Below are positions 9,225 to 17,788 of a stretch of DNA of 64,000 nt, one piece after another. Positions within the stretch are counted from its first letter, which is position 1. Each line of letters starts with the position of its first letter. Source of the stretch: Dyella kyungheensis (GTDB lineage Bacteria; Pseudomonadota; Gammaproteobacteria; Xanthomonadales; Rhodanobacteraceae); contig NZ_JADIKC010000001.1 of NCBI RefSeq assembly GCF_016905005.1, positions 1-64,000 on the forward strand, given 5' to 3'. A model generated the notes under the pieces. It had not been told where the DNA came from. It saw only the letters and a list, made by a program, of their open reading frames with translations, and did no database searches. The position numbers and the translations under genes are program-made.

Positions 9225-9255
9225 GTGAGTTAGTACGCTGTCCCTGCGTGTGGAA

Positions 9256-9273
9256 GCGGCCATCCATGGCCGC
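9256..9273 (+). promoter_or_regulatory. Hairpin in the rplF-rplR gap
   Basis: GCGGCCA (9256-9262) pairs perfectly with TGGCCGC (9267-9273) around a TCCA loop. It lies 31 bp after rplF and 57 bp before rplR, with no T run. No reading frame occupies the gap. Confidence 0.5.
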
Positions 9274-9330
9274 ACTATTCACGAAGAGCTGCTTGCTACT
9301 GGCTAATTAGTCGATCCGCTTCTAGGAACT

Positions 9331-9690
9331 ATGACGATGAACAAGAACGAATCCCGCCTGCGTCGCGCCAAGTCGACTCGCTCCCACATCCGCAAGCTCG
9401 GTGTGGCTCGCCTGTCGGTGCATCGCACCGGTCAGCACCTGTACGCACAGGTGTTCGCCGCCGACGGTCAGAACGTGGTGGCTGCCGCCTCCACCGTGCA
9501 GAAGTCGGTTGCCGAAGGCCTCAAGGGCACCAAGAACCTCACCGCTGCCGCCGCTGTCGGCAAGGCCGTGGCTGAGCGTGCGCTGGCCGCAGGTATCGAG
9601 TCCGTGGCGTTCGATCGCTCGGGCTTCCGCTACCACGGTCGCATCAAGGCGCTGGCCGATGCGGCCCGCGAAGCTGGCCTGAAGTTCTAA
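9331..9690 (+). CDS. rplR: 50S ribosomal protein L18
   Basis: L18 binds 5S rRNA and anchors it in the large subunit. The 119 residues contain [20 protein letters not shown] and end [21 protein letters not shown], as in xanthomonad L18. Two ATGs compete: 9331 gives the 119-residue form usual for the group, while 9337 has better spacing from the AGGA at 9324-9327. The gene is flanked on both sides by gaps of about 105 bp, odd for this operon. Confidence 0.96.
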   Translation: MTMNKNESRLRRAKSTRSHIRKLGVARLSVHRTGQHLYAQVFAADGQNVVAAASTVQKSVAEGLKGTKNLTAAAAVGKAVAERALAAGIESVAFDRSGFRYHGRIKALADAAREAGLKF

Positions 9691-9701
9691 GGCCGACCGG
9701 T

Positions 9702-9729
9702 ATCGAGTGCCGGTTCGCCGGCACTTGAT
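9702..9729 (+). promoter_or_regulatory. UUCG-loop hairpin in the rplR-rpsE gap
   Basis: Two 12-nt arms (9702-9713 and 9718-9729) pair completely with one G-U around a TTCG loop. It begins 11 bp after the rplR stop. Two shorter GC stems lie downstream, around 9760-9772 and 9779-9792. There is no T run, so the stem probably acts in mRNA stability or processing rather than termination. Confidence 0.6.
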
Positions 9730-9807
9730 GCCAACAGAAGTACCCACAACTCCAAGCGGCTCAGCCGCAAGTAAAGGTCCCGGCTTGCCGGGCACATGGA
9801 AAAAAAC

Positions 9808-10317
9808 ATGTCTTCTACCGATCGCGAAAATTCAGACGGCCTGCTCGAGAAGCTGATTGCCGTCAACCGCGTGGCCAAGACCGTCAAGGGTGGCCGCCAG
9901 ATGAGCTTCACTGCGCTGACCGTGGTCGGCGACGGCGAAGGCCGCGTGGGTTTTGGTTATGGCAAGGCGCGTGAAGTGCCGGTCGCCATCTCCAAGGCCA
10001 TGGAGCGCGCCCGCCGCCAGATGGTGAGCATCGATTTGAACAACGGCACCCTGTGGTATGCCATCAAGGCCAACCACGGCGCAGCCCGCGTGTTCATGCA
10101 GCCCGCTTCCGAAGGTACCGGCGTGATCGCCGGCGGCGCCATGCGCGCTGTGCTGGAAGTGGTCGGCGTGAAGAACGTGCTGGCCAAGGCCGTCGGTTCG
10201 CGCAACCCGATCAACCTGGTCCGCGCGACCATCAAGGGCCTGCAGGCCGTTGCCTCGCCGAAGCAGATCGCTGCCAAGCGCGGCAAGACCCTGGAAGAGG
10301 TGCTGGGCAATGGCTAA
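9808..10317 (+). CDS. rpsE: 30S ribosomal protein S5
   Basis: S5 helps form the mRNA entry channel and affects decoding accuracy. The 169-residue product has the N-terminal double-stranded RNA binding fold ([22 protein letters not shown], then [10 protein letters not shown]). The C-terminal half has [15 protein letters not shown] and [14 protein letters not shown] chose the ATG at 9808, which has a GGA seven bases upstream; the in-frame ATG at 9796 would add four residues. The gene overlaps rpmD by 8 bp. Confidence 0.96.
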   Translation: MSSTDRENSDGLLEKLIAVNRVAKTVKGGRQMSFTALTVVGDGEGRVGFGYGKAREVPVAISKAMERARRQMVSIDLNNGTLWYAIKANHGAARVFMQPASEGTGVIAGGAMRAVLEVVGVKNVLAKAVGSRNPINLVRATIKGLQAVASPKQIAAKRGKTLEEVLGNG

Positions 10318-10507
10318 GAACAACGAAACCGCCGCCACCGTGCGCGTGCGCCTGGTCAAGGGCCTGCGCGGTGTGCAGAGCCGTCATCGCCTGAGCGTGA
10401 AGGCGCTCGGCCTGAACAAGCTCAACGACGTCCGTGAACTGAAGGACAGCCCGCAGGTCCGCGGCCTGATCAACACGGTCTATTACCTCGTGCGGGTTGA
10501 GGAGTAA
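10310..10507 (+). CDS. rpmD: 50S ribosomal protein L30
   Basis: L30 is a small large-subunit protein near 5S rRNA. The 65 residues read [20 protein letters not shown], then the [20 protein letters not shown] core and [11 protein letters not shown] end. The start codon lies inside the last codons of rpsE, an 8-bp overlap implying coupled translation. The open frame extending further upstream is only the shifted reading of rpsE. Confidence 0.96.
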   Translation: MAKNNETAATVRVRLVKGLRGVQSRHRLSVKALGLNKLNDVRELKDSPQVRGLINTVYYLVRVEE

Positions 10508-10512
10508 TCACC

Positions 10513-10944
10513 ATGCGTCTTAACGACATCAAGCCGGCCGCCGGTTCCCGCAAGACCCGCCTTCGCCTGGGCCGCGGTATCGGTTCGGGCCTGGGCAAGA
10601 CCGCCGGTCGCGGTCACAAGGGTCAGCACGCTCGCGCGGGCGGCACCCACAAGTACGGTTTCGAAGGCGGCCAGATGCCGCTGCAGCGCCGCCTGCCGAA
10701 GGTCGGTTTCCGTTCGCTGAAGAAGGCCGAGAGCCAGGAAGTGTTCCTGTATCAGCTGGCCACGCTCAAGGCTGACGTGATCGACACGATCGTCCTCCAC
10801 CAGGCCGGTCTGATCGACAGCCGCGCGAAGAAGGTCAAGGTTGTCGCCAAGGGCGAAATCGGCCGCGCCGTGAAGCTGTCGGGTGTGCTGGCTACGGCCG
10901 GCGCGAAGGCAGCGATCGAAGCTGCCGGCGGCAGCGTGGAGTAA
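10513..10944 (+). CDS. rplO: 50S ribosomal protein L15
   Basis: L15 is a late-assembly large-subunit protein. Its 143 residues show the glycine-rich N-terminus [21 protein letters not shown], the [18 protein letters not shown] block and a C-terminal [20 protein letters not shown]. It begins 5 bp after rpmD and ends 4 bp before the secY start. Confidence 0.98.
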   Translation: MRLNDIKPAAGSRKTRLRLGRGIGSGLGKTAGRGHKGQHARAGGTHKYGFEGGQMPLQRRLPKVGFRSLKKAESQEVFLYQLATLKADVIDTIVLHQAGLIDSRAKKVKVVAKGEIGRAVKLSGVLATAGAKAAIEAAGGSVE

Positions 10945-10948
10945 TCAC

Positions 10949-12274
10949 GTGGCGTCAGCCCAGGGCACATCGCTCGGATCGCTCGGCAAGCTGACGGAAC
11001 TGCGTCAGCGCATCTTCTTCGTGATTGGTGCGTTGATCGTTTTCCGTCTCGGTTCCTTCATCCCGGTTCCGGGCGTCAACCCGGAAGCCATGACGAACCT
11101 GATCGAGCAGGGCGGCGGCCTGATGAACATGTTCAACATGTTCTCGGGTGGCTCGCTGGCACGTTTCTCGGTGTTCGCGCTTGGCGTGGTGCCGTACATC
11201 TCTGCCTCCATCGTGGTGCAGATGATGGGTTCGGTGATCCCGAGCCTGCAGGCGCTGCGCAAGGAAGGTGAGGCTGGCCGTCGCAAGATGACCACCTACA
11301 CCCGCTTTGGCACGGTAGGTCTGGCGGCTTTCCAGGCGTTCGGCATTGCCGTGGCGCTGCAGAAGCAGGTCGCCCAGGGCGGTGCTCCGGTGGTCTATAC
11401 GCCGGGCATGGGCTTCATCCTGGCATCGGTCGTCGGCCTTACCGCCGGCACGCTGTTCCTGATGTGGCTGGGCGAGCAGATCACCGAGCGCGGTATCGGC
11501 AACGGCATTTCGCTGCTGATCTTCGCCGGTATCGTGGCCGGCCTGCCGGGTGCGGTGGCGCACACGTTGAGCATGGCCAGCAACGGCGAGCTCTCGGTGA
11601 TCAAGATGCTGCTGGTGGTGGCGGTGATCCTCGGCGTGACGGCGTTCGTGGTGTTCATGGAGCGCGCCCAGCGGCGCATCACCGTGAACTACGCGCGCCG
11701 CTCCGGTGGTCAGCGCGCCTACATGAACCAGACCTCGCATCTGCCGCTCAAGGTCAATATGGCGGGTGTGATTCCGCCGATCTTTGCCTCGAGTCTGCTG
11801 ATGTTCCCGACCACCGCGGCAACCTGGTTCGGCCAGGGGCACCAGTCGCGCTGGATCACGGAGCTGACGCAGGCGCTGATTCCGGGCGAGCCGCTGTACG
11901 ACATCATCTTCGCGGTGCTGGTGATCACCTTCGCCTTCTTCTATACGGCGATCGTGTTCAACTCCCAGGAGACGGCGGACAACCTCAAGCGCTCCGGCGC
12001 CTTGATTCCGGGCATCCGCCCGGGCCGCTCCACGGCCGACTACATCGACAACGTGATGACCCGTCTTACCGGTGTCGGCGCGCTGTACCTGGTGCTGGTC
12101 TGCCTGGTTCCATCGTTTATGCAAAAAGCGTGGCACGTCCCGTTCTACTTCGGTGGCACCTCTCTGCTCATCGTCGTGGTTGTGGTGATGGATTTCACTG
12201 CTCAGGTGCAGGCGCACCTGGTCAGTCACCAGTACGAAAGCCTGCTGAAGAAGGCCAACCTCCGCCGCAACTGA
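10949..12274 (+). CDS. secY: Preprotein translocase subunit SecY
   Basis: SecY forms the protein-conducting channel of the inner membrane with SecE and SecG. The product has 441 residues and ten hydrophobic segments. Conserved features include the [22 protein letters not shown] first helix, the plug region after it, [21 protein letters not shown] and the cytoplasmic [22 protein letters not shown] loop. It starts with GTG at 10949, just after rplO; the open frame reaching further back overlaps rplO. A 137-bp gap follows, where enterics carry rpmJ. Confidence 0.98.
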   Translation: MASAQGTSLGSLGKLTELRQRIFFVIGALIVFRLGSFIPVPGVNPEAMTNLIEQGGGLMNMFNMFSGGSLARFSVFALGVVPYISASIVVQMMGSVIPSLQALRKEGEAGRRKMTTYTRFGTVGLAAFQAFGIAVALQKQVAQGGAPVVYTPGMGFILASVVGLTAGTLFLMWLGEQITERGIGNGISLLIFAGIVAGLPGAVAHTLSMASNGELSVIKMLLVVAVILGVTAFVVFMERAQRRITVNYARRSGGQRAYMNQTSHLPLKVNMAGVIPPIFASSLLMFPTTAATWFGQGHQSRWITELTQALIPGEPLYDIIFAVLVITFAFFYTAIVFNSQETADNLKRSGALIPGIRPGRSTADYIDNVMTRLTGVGALYLVLVCLVPSFMQKAWHVPFYFGGTSLLIVVVVVMDFTAQVQAHLVSHQYESLLKKANLRRN

Positions 12275-12316
12275 TGGCTGCTGGGGTGGTGTGAAGTTGG
12301 TCTAAGTCGGAGGGCG

Positions 12317-12335
12317 GCGGTACCCCAGGTACCGC
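12317..12335 (+). promoter_or_regulatory. Hairpin in the secY-rpsM gap, with a possible alpha promoter after it
   Basis: GCGGTACC (12317-12324) and GGTACCGC (12328-12335) form a perfect 8-bp stem with a CCA loop. A TAGAAT box at 12364-12369 lies 42 bp before rpsM, but no good -35 stands at the right distance. No rpmJ-like frame exists in this gap. Confidence 0.5.
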
Positions 12336-12411
12336 AGGGCTTTCCTAATGGGTTGTTTAAGGTTAGAATTGCGCGTTTACCGCGCACGAAACGCATCGGA
12401 GAAAGTACATC

Positions 12412-12768
12412 ATGGCGCGCATCGCGGGTGTCAATTTGCCGGTCCAGAAGCATGTCTGGGTTGGCCTGCAGAGCATTTACGGGATCGGCCGCAGCCGGGC
12501 CAAGAAGGTCTGCGCGGACGCTGGCGTGGTTCCCACCACCCAGATCAAGTCCCTGAGTGAAGGCGAGGTGGAGAAGATCCGCCACGAAATCAGCAAGTAC
12601 GTCGTTGAAGGCGATCTGCGTCGCGAGGTGGGTATTGCCATCAAGCGTCTGATGGATCTGGGTTGCTACCGCGGTCTGCGTCACCGCCGTGGTCTGCCGG
12701 TGCGCGGCCAGCGCACGCGTACCAATGCACGCACCCGTAAGGGTCCGCGTCGCGCCATCAAGAAGTAA
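12412..12768 (+). CDS. rpsM: 30S ribosomal protein S13
   Basis: S13 forms bridges between head and large subunit and contacts P-site tRNA. The 118 residues start [20 protein letters not shown] with the helix-two-turn-helix [13 protein letters not shown]. The basic end has [30 protein letters not shown] precedes the ATG. It is the first gene of the alpha part of the run; rpsK follows after 12 bp. Confidence 0.98.
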   Translation: MARIAGVNLPVQKHVWVGLQSIYGIGRSRAKKVCADAGVVPTTQIKSLSEGEVEKIRHEISKYVVEGDLRREVGIAIKRLMDLGCYRGLRHRRGLPVRGQRTRTNARTRKGPRRAIKK

Positions 12769-12780
12769 CGGATTCCGAAC

Positions 12781-13167
12781 ATGGCTAAGCCTGTCAAGAC
12801 CAAGAAGAAGATCAAGCGCGTTGTCACGGATGCCGTGGCCCACGTGCAGGCCTCCTTCAACAACACCATCGTCACCATCACCGATCGCCAGGGCAATGCC
12901 CTGTCGTGGGCGACTGCCGGCGGCGCGGGTTTCCGCGGTTCGCGTAAGTCGACCCCGTTCGCTGCCCAGGTTGCTGCCGAAAAGGCTGGCCGTGCTGCTG
13001 GCGACTACGGTGTGAAGACCGTGGAAGTGCGCATCAAGGGCCCGGGTCCGGGTCGTGAGTCCGCCGTGCGTTCGCTGAACGCGCTGGGCTACAAGGTGCT
13101 CAACATCATCGACGTCACGCCGATTCCGCACAACGGCTGCCGTCCCCCCAAGAAGCGTCGAGTCTAA
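12781..13167 (+). CDS. rpsK: 30S ribosomal protein S11
   Basis: S11 lies on the platform near the E site and anti-Shine-Dalgarno region. The product has 128 residues with [38 protein letters not shown] and the invariant [18 protein letters not shown] tail. In E. coli an Asn of S11 forms isoaspartate; the surrounding residues are present. It is followed 11 bp later by rpsD. Confidence 0.98.
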   Translation: MAKPVKTKKKIKRVVTDAVAHVQASFNNTIVTITDRQGNALSWATAGGAGFRGSRKSTPFAAQVAAEKAGRAAGDYGVKTVEVRIKGPGPGRESAVRSLNALGYKVLNIIDVTPIPHNGCRPPKKRRV

Positions 13168-13178
13168 GGAGCATACCC

Positions 13179-13805
13179 ATGGCCCGTTATCGTGGAGCTA
13201 CCTGCAAACTCGCCCGTCGTGAGGGTGCAGATCTCAGCCTGAAGAGCCCGGCGCGCGCGCTGGACTCCAAGTGCAAGCTGGAAAACAAGCCCGGCCAGCA
13301 TGGCGCCAACAAGCGCATGCGCATGTCCGACTACGCCAACCAGCTGCGTGAAAAGCAGAAGGTGAAGCGCATCTACGGCGTGCTCGAGCGTCAGTTCAGC
13401 AACTACTACTCCAAGGCGTCGACCCTCAAGGGCAACACCGGCGAGAACCTGCTGCGCCTGCTCGAAAGCCGTCTGGACAACGTCGTTTACCGCATGGGTT
13501 TCGCGGTCACCCGCGCCCAGGCCCGTCAGCTGGTCAGCCACAAGGCTGTGCTGGTCAACGGCAAGAAGGTGAACATCCCGTCGTACCAGGTCCGTCCGGG
13601 CGATGCGGTTGCACTGACCGAGCGTGCGCGCACCCAGCTGCGCGTGCAGGAAGCGGCAACCGTGTTCGACACCATGGACCTGCGTCCGCAGTGGGTCGAA
13701 GTCGACAGCAAGAAGTTCGAAGGTACGTTCAAGTCGATGCCGGACCGCGGCGATCTGCCGACCGACATCAACGAGAGCCTGATCGTCGAGCTCTACTCGA
13801 AGTAA
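13179..13805 (+). CDS. rpsD: 30S ribosomal protein S4
   Basis: S4 nucleates assembly of the 5' domain of 16S rRNA and, in E. coli, represses the alpha operon. The 208-residue protein has the N-terminal [17 protein letters not shown] segment. The S4 RNA-binding domain lies near residues 97-160 ([34 protein letters not shown]). AAGGAG precedes the start. rpoA follows after 16 bp. Confidence 0.98.
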   Translation: MARYRGATCKLARREGADLSLKSPARALDSKCKLENKPGQHGANKRMRMSDYANQLREKQKVKRIYGVLERQFSNYYSKASTLKGNTGENLLRLLESRLDNVVYRMGFAVTRAQARQLVSHKAVLVNGKKVNIPSYQVRPGDAVALTERARTQLRVQEAATVFDTMDLRPQWVEVDSKKFEGTFKSMPDRGDLPTDINESLIVELYSK

Positions 13806-13821
13806 TCAACCGGAGCCCTGC

Positions 13822-14820
13822 ATGGCAGTTTCGTCAACTAGCGTGCTGCGCCCTCGCGGCCTCAGCGTCGAGCAACTCGGAGCCAACCGCGCCAAGGTGG
13901 TGGTCGAGCCGCTCGAGCGTGGTTTTGGCCACACCCTGGGCAACGCGCTGCGCCGCGTGCTGCTCTCCTCGATCCCTGGCTCTGCCATCGTCGAGGTGGA
14001 AATTGATGGCGTGCTGCACGAGTACACCACCCTGGAAGGCCTGCAGGAGGACGTCATTGAAGTCCTGCTCAACCTCAAGGACGTGGCGATTCGCCAGCAT
14101 TCGGGTGATGAAGTCACCCTGACCTTGTCCAAGAAGGGCAAGGGCGTGGTCACCGCCGGCGATATCGCCGTCGACCACTCGGTGGAAATCATCAACCCCG
14201 AGCATGTGATCTGCCACCTGACCAAGGACATTGCTCTCAACATGCGCCTGAAGGTGCGTCGCGGCGTCGGCTACCAGCCGGCCAGCGCGCGCCAGCATCC
14301 GGATGATGAGGCTCGTCCGATTGGCCGCCTGCAGCTCGACGCGTCGTTCGCGCCGGTTCTGCGTGTTGCCTACGAAGTGGACGCCGCTCGCGTTGAGCAG
14401 CGCACCAACCTCGACAAGCTTGTGCTCGACATTGAAACCAACGGCACCATCGGTGCGGAAGACGCGGTTCGCAAGGCCGCTGAAATCCTCAACGACCAGC
14501 TGTCGGTGTTCGGTGACTTCTCGCGCCGCGAGAGTGCTACCGACAAGGCGGAGAAGGGCGGTTTCGATCCGCTGCTGCTGCGCCCGATCGACGATTTGGA
14601 GCTCACCGTGCGTTCGGCTAACTGCCTGAAGGCCGAGAGCATCTACTACATCGGCGACCTGGTGCAGAAGACGGAAGTCGAACTGCTCAAGACGCCGAAC
14701 CTCGGCAAGAAGTCCCTGACCGAAATCAAGGACGTGCTGGGTGGTCGTGGTCTCGCGCTCGGTATGAAGCTTGAAAACTGGCCGCCGCCGGGTCTGTCCC
14801 ACGGTATGCAGCTGGGTTAA
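13822..14820 (+). CDS. rpoA: RNA polymerase alpha subunit
   Basis: Alpha dimerises to seed RNA polymerase assembly and contacts UP elements and activators. The 332 residues split into the N-terminal assembly domain ([20 protein letters not shown] near residue 35) and the C-terminal domain ([20 protein letters not shown]), joined by a linker. The Arg and Asn of [10 protein letters not shown] match the DNA-contacting residues of E. coli alpha. The ATG at 13822 begins a plausible [19 protein letters not shown] long structured gap separates it from rplQ. Confidence 0.98.
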   Translation: MAVSSTSVLRPRGLSVEQLGANRAKVVVEPLERGFGHTLGNALRRVLLSSIPGSAIVEVEIDGVLHEYTTLEGLQEDVIEVLLNLKDVAIRQHSGDEVTLTLSKKGKGVVTAGDIAVDHSVEIINPEHVICHLTKDIALNMRLKVRRGVGYQPASARQHPDDEARPIGRLQLDASFAPVLRVAYEVDAARVEQRTNLDKLVLDIETNGTIGAEDAVRKAAEILNDQLSVFGDFSRRESATDKAEKGGFDPLLLRPIDDLELTVRSANCLKAESIYYIGDLVQKTEVELLKTPNLGKKSLTEIKDVLGGRGLALGMKLENWPPPGLSHGMQLG

Positions 14821-14827
14821 GTGTTTT

Positions 14828-14892
14828 GGTGGTCGTTCGCGACCGCCGGCTGTAACGGCAAACTGGCGAGCGTACTTCGGTGCGCTCGCCAG
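14828..14892 (+). promoter_or_regulatory. Tandem UUCG-loop hairpins in the rpoA-rplQ gap
   Basis: The first hairpin has an 8-bp stem (14828-14835 with 14840-14847), the second a 13-bp stem (14863-14875 with 14880-14892). Each has one G-U pair and a TTCG loop, and the second has the especially stable C(UUCG)G closing pair. A third stem with a 3-nt loop is at 14999-15015. There is no T run. The whole 302-bp gap (14821-15122) holds no convincing gene. Confidence 0.65.
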
Positions 14893-15122
14893 CTGCTAAA
14901 GCGGTATCAAGACCGCACGATGTTTTGGGTGACTACTTTGGTCGCCGGTATTGGTGCTCTGACGAGTGTTCTACCCTCGGATTTTGCAGACACCTGAAAC
15001 GGCCAGCTTGGCCGTCTTGCTCAATAAGAGCCCGTAGTACCAAGGGCTTCATCAGCGGGTAACCGCGGGAAGTCGGACCTAACCGCCGGCTTTTCATAAC
15101 AACAGACATAGAGAGTATTGCC

Positions 15123-15503
15123 ATGCGCCACCAGAAATCCGGTCGCAAGCTCAACCGCACGAGCAGCCACCGCGAAGCCATGTTCAAGAACATGGCCGCG
15201 TCGCTGATCAAGCACGAGCTGATCCGCACCACCCTTCCCAAGGCGAAGGAACTCCGTCGCGTCGCCGAGCCGCTCATCACGCTCGCCAAGACCGATGGCG
15301 TTGCCAACCGTCGTCTCGCTTTCGCGCGTCTGCGCGACAAGCAGGCCGTCGGCAAGCTGTTCGTCGAACTGGGTCCGCGTTACCAGACCCGTCCCGGCGG
15401 CTACCTGCGCATCCTCAAGTGCGGCTTCCGCCCGGGCGACAACGCTCCGATGGCGTACGTCGAGCTGGTCGATCGCCCGCAGACGGACGAAGCTGCCGAG
15501 TAA
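15123..15503 (+). CDS. rplQ: 50S ribosomal protein L17
   Basis: L17 surrounds the tunnel exit of the large subunit. Its 126 residues begin [24 protein letters not shown]. The core [21 protein letters not shown] and [28 protein letters not shown] follow, with a short acidic end. It closes the alpha operon and is followed by a strong terminator. Unlike E. coli, where rpoA and rplQ are about 40 bp apart, 302 bp separate them here. Confidence 0.98.
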   Translation: MRHQKSGRKLNRTSSHREAMFKNMAASLIKHELIRTTLPKAKELRRVAEPLITLAKTDGVANRRLAFARLRDKQAVGKLFVELGPRYQTRPGGYLRILKCGFRPGDNAPMAYVELVDRPQTDEAAE

Positions 15504-15526
15504 TCGGTCGCAACAAGCGTTTCGCA

Positions 15527-15558
15527 AAACCCCGGCAGGGCAACTTGCCGGGGTTTTT
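15527..15558 (+). terminator. Rho-independent terminator of the r-protein run
   Basis: An 11-bp perfect stem (15527-15537 with 15546-15556), an 8-nt loop and five T residues from 15554 lie 24 bp after rplQ. It marks the end of the S10-spc-alpha transcript. Confidence 0.93.
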
Positions 15559-15680
15559 GCTTTATGGACATGCCTGCGGAAAGTTCCCCTATTTCCGTGC
15601 TGGCCCGAGCGATCCGGCAGGGCTGACACGGGCCAGGCAAGCGGGTAATGTCCGCTTTCGCATCGCAGCAAAGTCAGCCC

Positions 15681-16178
15681 ATGAATCCTTTCCGCTGGTC
15701 GTATCGCGCCACTTATCTCGCCGGTTTCGTCGTCTGTGTCGCCCTGCTGGGCTTCGCGCTGTATGCCGAACACGTGCTCAACATGATCCCGTGTCCCTTG
15801 TGCATCCTTCAGCGCATCGCCTTCATGGTGATGGCGGTGTTTTTCCTGATCGGCGCGGTGCATGCGCCTCGCGGCGGAGCTCGCTGGATCTACGCGGGCG
15901 GCGTGCTGCTGGGCGCGCTGGGCGGCATCGCCACGGCAGGGCGCCATCTGTGGCTGCAGACGCTGCCGGCGGACGAGATTCCGGCCTGCGGCCCGAATCT
16001 CGGCTACATGATGGATACGTTCCCGTTCGCCAAGGTGCTAAAGCTGGTCTTCACCGGTTCGGGCGAGTGCGCCAAGCTGGAGCCGGTGCTTGGCCTGCCG
16101 ATGCCGGCCTGGACGCTGATGTGGTATCTGCTGTTGGTGATCGCGGCGGTCTACGCCGCCACGCGCAAGCGTGCCTGA
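15681..16178 (+). CDS. dsbB: Disulfide bond formation protein B
   Basis: DsbB reoxidises periplasmic DsbA and passes electrons to quinones in the inner membrane. The product has 165 residues and four hydrophobic helices. The first redox pair is C38-P-L-C41 in the first periplasmic loop; the second pair is Cys of EIPACGPN and of GSGECAKLEP in the second loop. The ATG at 15681 gives the usual short cytoplasmic N-terminus (MNPFRWSYR); an ATG 33 bp upstream would add 11 residues. It follows the rplQ terminator and precedes the DAHP synthase by 15 bp. Confidence 0.95.
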   Translation: MNPFRWSYRATYLAGFVVCVALLGFALYAEHVLNMIPCPLCILQRIAFMVMAVFFLIGAVHAPRGGARWIYAGGVLLGALGGIATAGRHLWLQTLPADEIPACGPNLGYMMDTFPFAKVLKLVFTGSGECAKLEPVLGLPMPAWTLMWYLLLVIAAVYAATRKRA

Positions 16179-16193
16179 GCTGGTTGATGTCCT

Positions 16194-17579
16194 ATGTCGC
16201 ACCTGATGCCTGTTTCTCCCCATTCGCCGCACGACTCCGAAGGCTGGTCGCCGCAGAGTTGGCAGAGCCGGCAGGCGCTGCAGCAGCCGTTGTACGAAGA
16301 CGCGGCCGAGCTGGCCACGGCCACGCAGCGGCTCGCCGCGCTGCCGCCGCTGGTGACTTCGTGGGAAGTCCTGTCGCTGAAGAAGGCGCTGGCCGAAGCC
16401 CAGGAGGGACAGCGGTTCCTGCTGCAGGGCGGCGATTGCGCCGAGAGTTTTGCCGACTGCACCAGCCCGATCATCTCCAACCGGCTCAAGGTGCTGCTGC
16501 AGATGAGCCTGGTGCTGGTGCACGGGCTCAAGAAGCCGGTGCTGCGCGTGGGCCGCTTCGCCGGGCAGTACGCCAAGCCACGCTCGACCGACAACGAGAC
16601 GCGCGATGGCGTGACCTTGCCCAGCTTTCGCGGCGATCTGGTCAATAGCCCCGAATTCACGCCCGAGGCCCGCCGTGCCGATCCGCAGCGGCTGATCCAG
16701 GCGCACGCGCATTCCGCGCTCACGATGAATTTCGTGCGCGCCTTGATCGATGGCGGTTTCGCCGATCTGCACCATCCCGAATACTGGGATCTGGCCTGGG
16801 TCGAGCATTCGCCGCTGGCGGCCGAATACCGCCGCATGGTCGCGGCCATCGGCGATTCGCTGCGCTTCATGGAGACGCTGGCCGGCCCCATTGCCGGGTT
16901 CTCGCGGGTGGATTTCTTCACCTCGCACGAAGCGCTGCTGCTGCATTACGAGCAGGCGCTGACGCGCCAGGTGCCCAGGCATCTGGGTTGGTTCAACCTG
17001 TCCACGCATTTCCCGTGGATCGGCATGCGCACGGCGGCGCTGGATGGCGCCCATGTCGAGTATTTCCGCGGCATCCGCAACCCGATCGCGGTGAAGGTGG
17101 GGCCGTCGGTGACGCCTGATCAGCTGCTGCCGCTGATCGATGCGCTCAATCCCGAGGACGAGCCGGGCCGCCTGACGCTGATCCACCGCATGGGCAACGG
17201 GCCGATCGGCAAGGCCTTGCCGCCCCTGCTCGAGGCCGTCAAACGAGAGGGGCGGCGGGTGTTGTGGGTAGCCGATCCGATGCATGGCAATACCGAAACC
17301 ACCTCCAACGGCTACAAGACCCGCCGCTTCGACAACATCCGCGGTGAACTCGACCAGGCCTTCGACATCCACGCGGCCTGCGGCACGCGCCTGGGCGGCG
17401 TGCACCTGGAACTCACCGGCGAAGACGTGACCGAATGCATGGGCGGCGCCCGCGATCTCAATGAGGCGGATCTGGATCGGGCCTATAAATCCATGGTCGA
17501 TCCTCGCCTCAACTACGAGCAGTCGCTGGAACTGGCGATGTTGATCGTGCGCAAATCCGTCGGCTCGTCGAACCGCTGA
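16194..17579 (+). CDS. Class II 3-deoxy-7-phosphoheptulonate synthase
   Basis: DAHP synthase joins phosphoenolpyruvate and erythrose 4-phosphate in the first step of the shikimate pathway. The 461-residue protein is of the plant-like class II, not the AroF/G/H class of enterics. It shows LLQGGDCAESFADC, RVGRFAGQYAKPRS, HRMGNGPIGKALPPLLE and VADPMHGNT. Known metal ligands of the class fit the Cys of GGDC, His of DPMH, Glu of LELTGED and Asp of VDPRLNYEQ. The WSPQSWQSR start is typical. A terminator follows. Confidence 0.95.
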   Translation: MSHLMPVSPHSPHDSEGWSPQSWQSRQALQQPLYEDAAELATATQRLAALPPLVTSWEVLSLKKALAEAQEGQRFLLQGGDCAESFADCTSPIISNRLKVLLQMSLVLVHGLKKPVLRVGRFAGQYAKPRSTDNETRDGVTLPSFRGDLVNSPEFTPEARRADPQRLIQAHAHSALTMNFVRALIDGGFADLHHPEYWDLAWVEHSPLAAEYRRMVAAIGDSLRFMETLAGPIAGFSRVDFFTSHEALLLHYEQALTRQVPRHLGWFNLSTHFPWIGMRTAALDGAHVEYFRGIRNPIAVKVGPSVTPDQLLPLIDALNPEDEPGRLTLIHRMGNGPIGKALPPLLEAVKREGRRVLWVADPMHGNTETTSNGYKTRRFDNIRGELDQAFDIHAACGTRLGGVHLELTGEDVTECMGGARDLNEADLDRAYKSMVDPRLNYEQSLELAMLIVRKSVGSSNR

Positions 17580-17593
17580 TCAAAAAAGTTGTG

Positions 17594-17631
17594 AAAAAGA
17601 GCGTCCGGCGCCCGCGCCTGGCGCTCTTTTT
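17594..17631 (+). terminator. Terminator after the DAHP synthase gene
   Basis: Outer arms AAAAAGAGCG (17594-17603) and CGCTCTTTTT (17622-17631) pair perfectly, with a partly paired GC-rich interior. It starts 15 bp after the stop codon and has a T tract. Confidence 0.85.
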
Positions 17632-17788
17632 GCACAGCTTAGGGGGAATCGCGACGCTGCCGCATTGCAGCGCGTTGCGCAGGGAGTTTCCTGCGACAAT
17701 CGCAGCCACGCTGGCGGCGCGATGATGCCGGTCCTTGAAGGTACGGACCGGCCGGCGCGTTTCTAACACAGGGGTTCGGTTCGACTCG

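Noticed and set aside
10955-12229. 424-codon minus-strand frame opposite secY
   Set aside because: Composition is His/Arg/Asp-rich, typical for the complement of a GC-rich membrane protein gene.
14880-15062. 60-codon frame in the rpoA-rplQ gap
   Set aside because: It begins inside the UUCG hairpin, has no ribosome site and matches nothing; the gap is better read as structured RNA.
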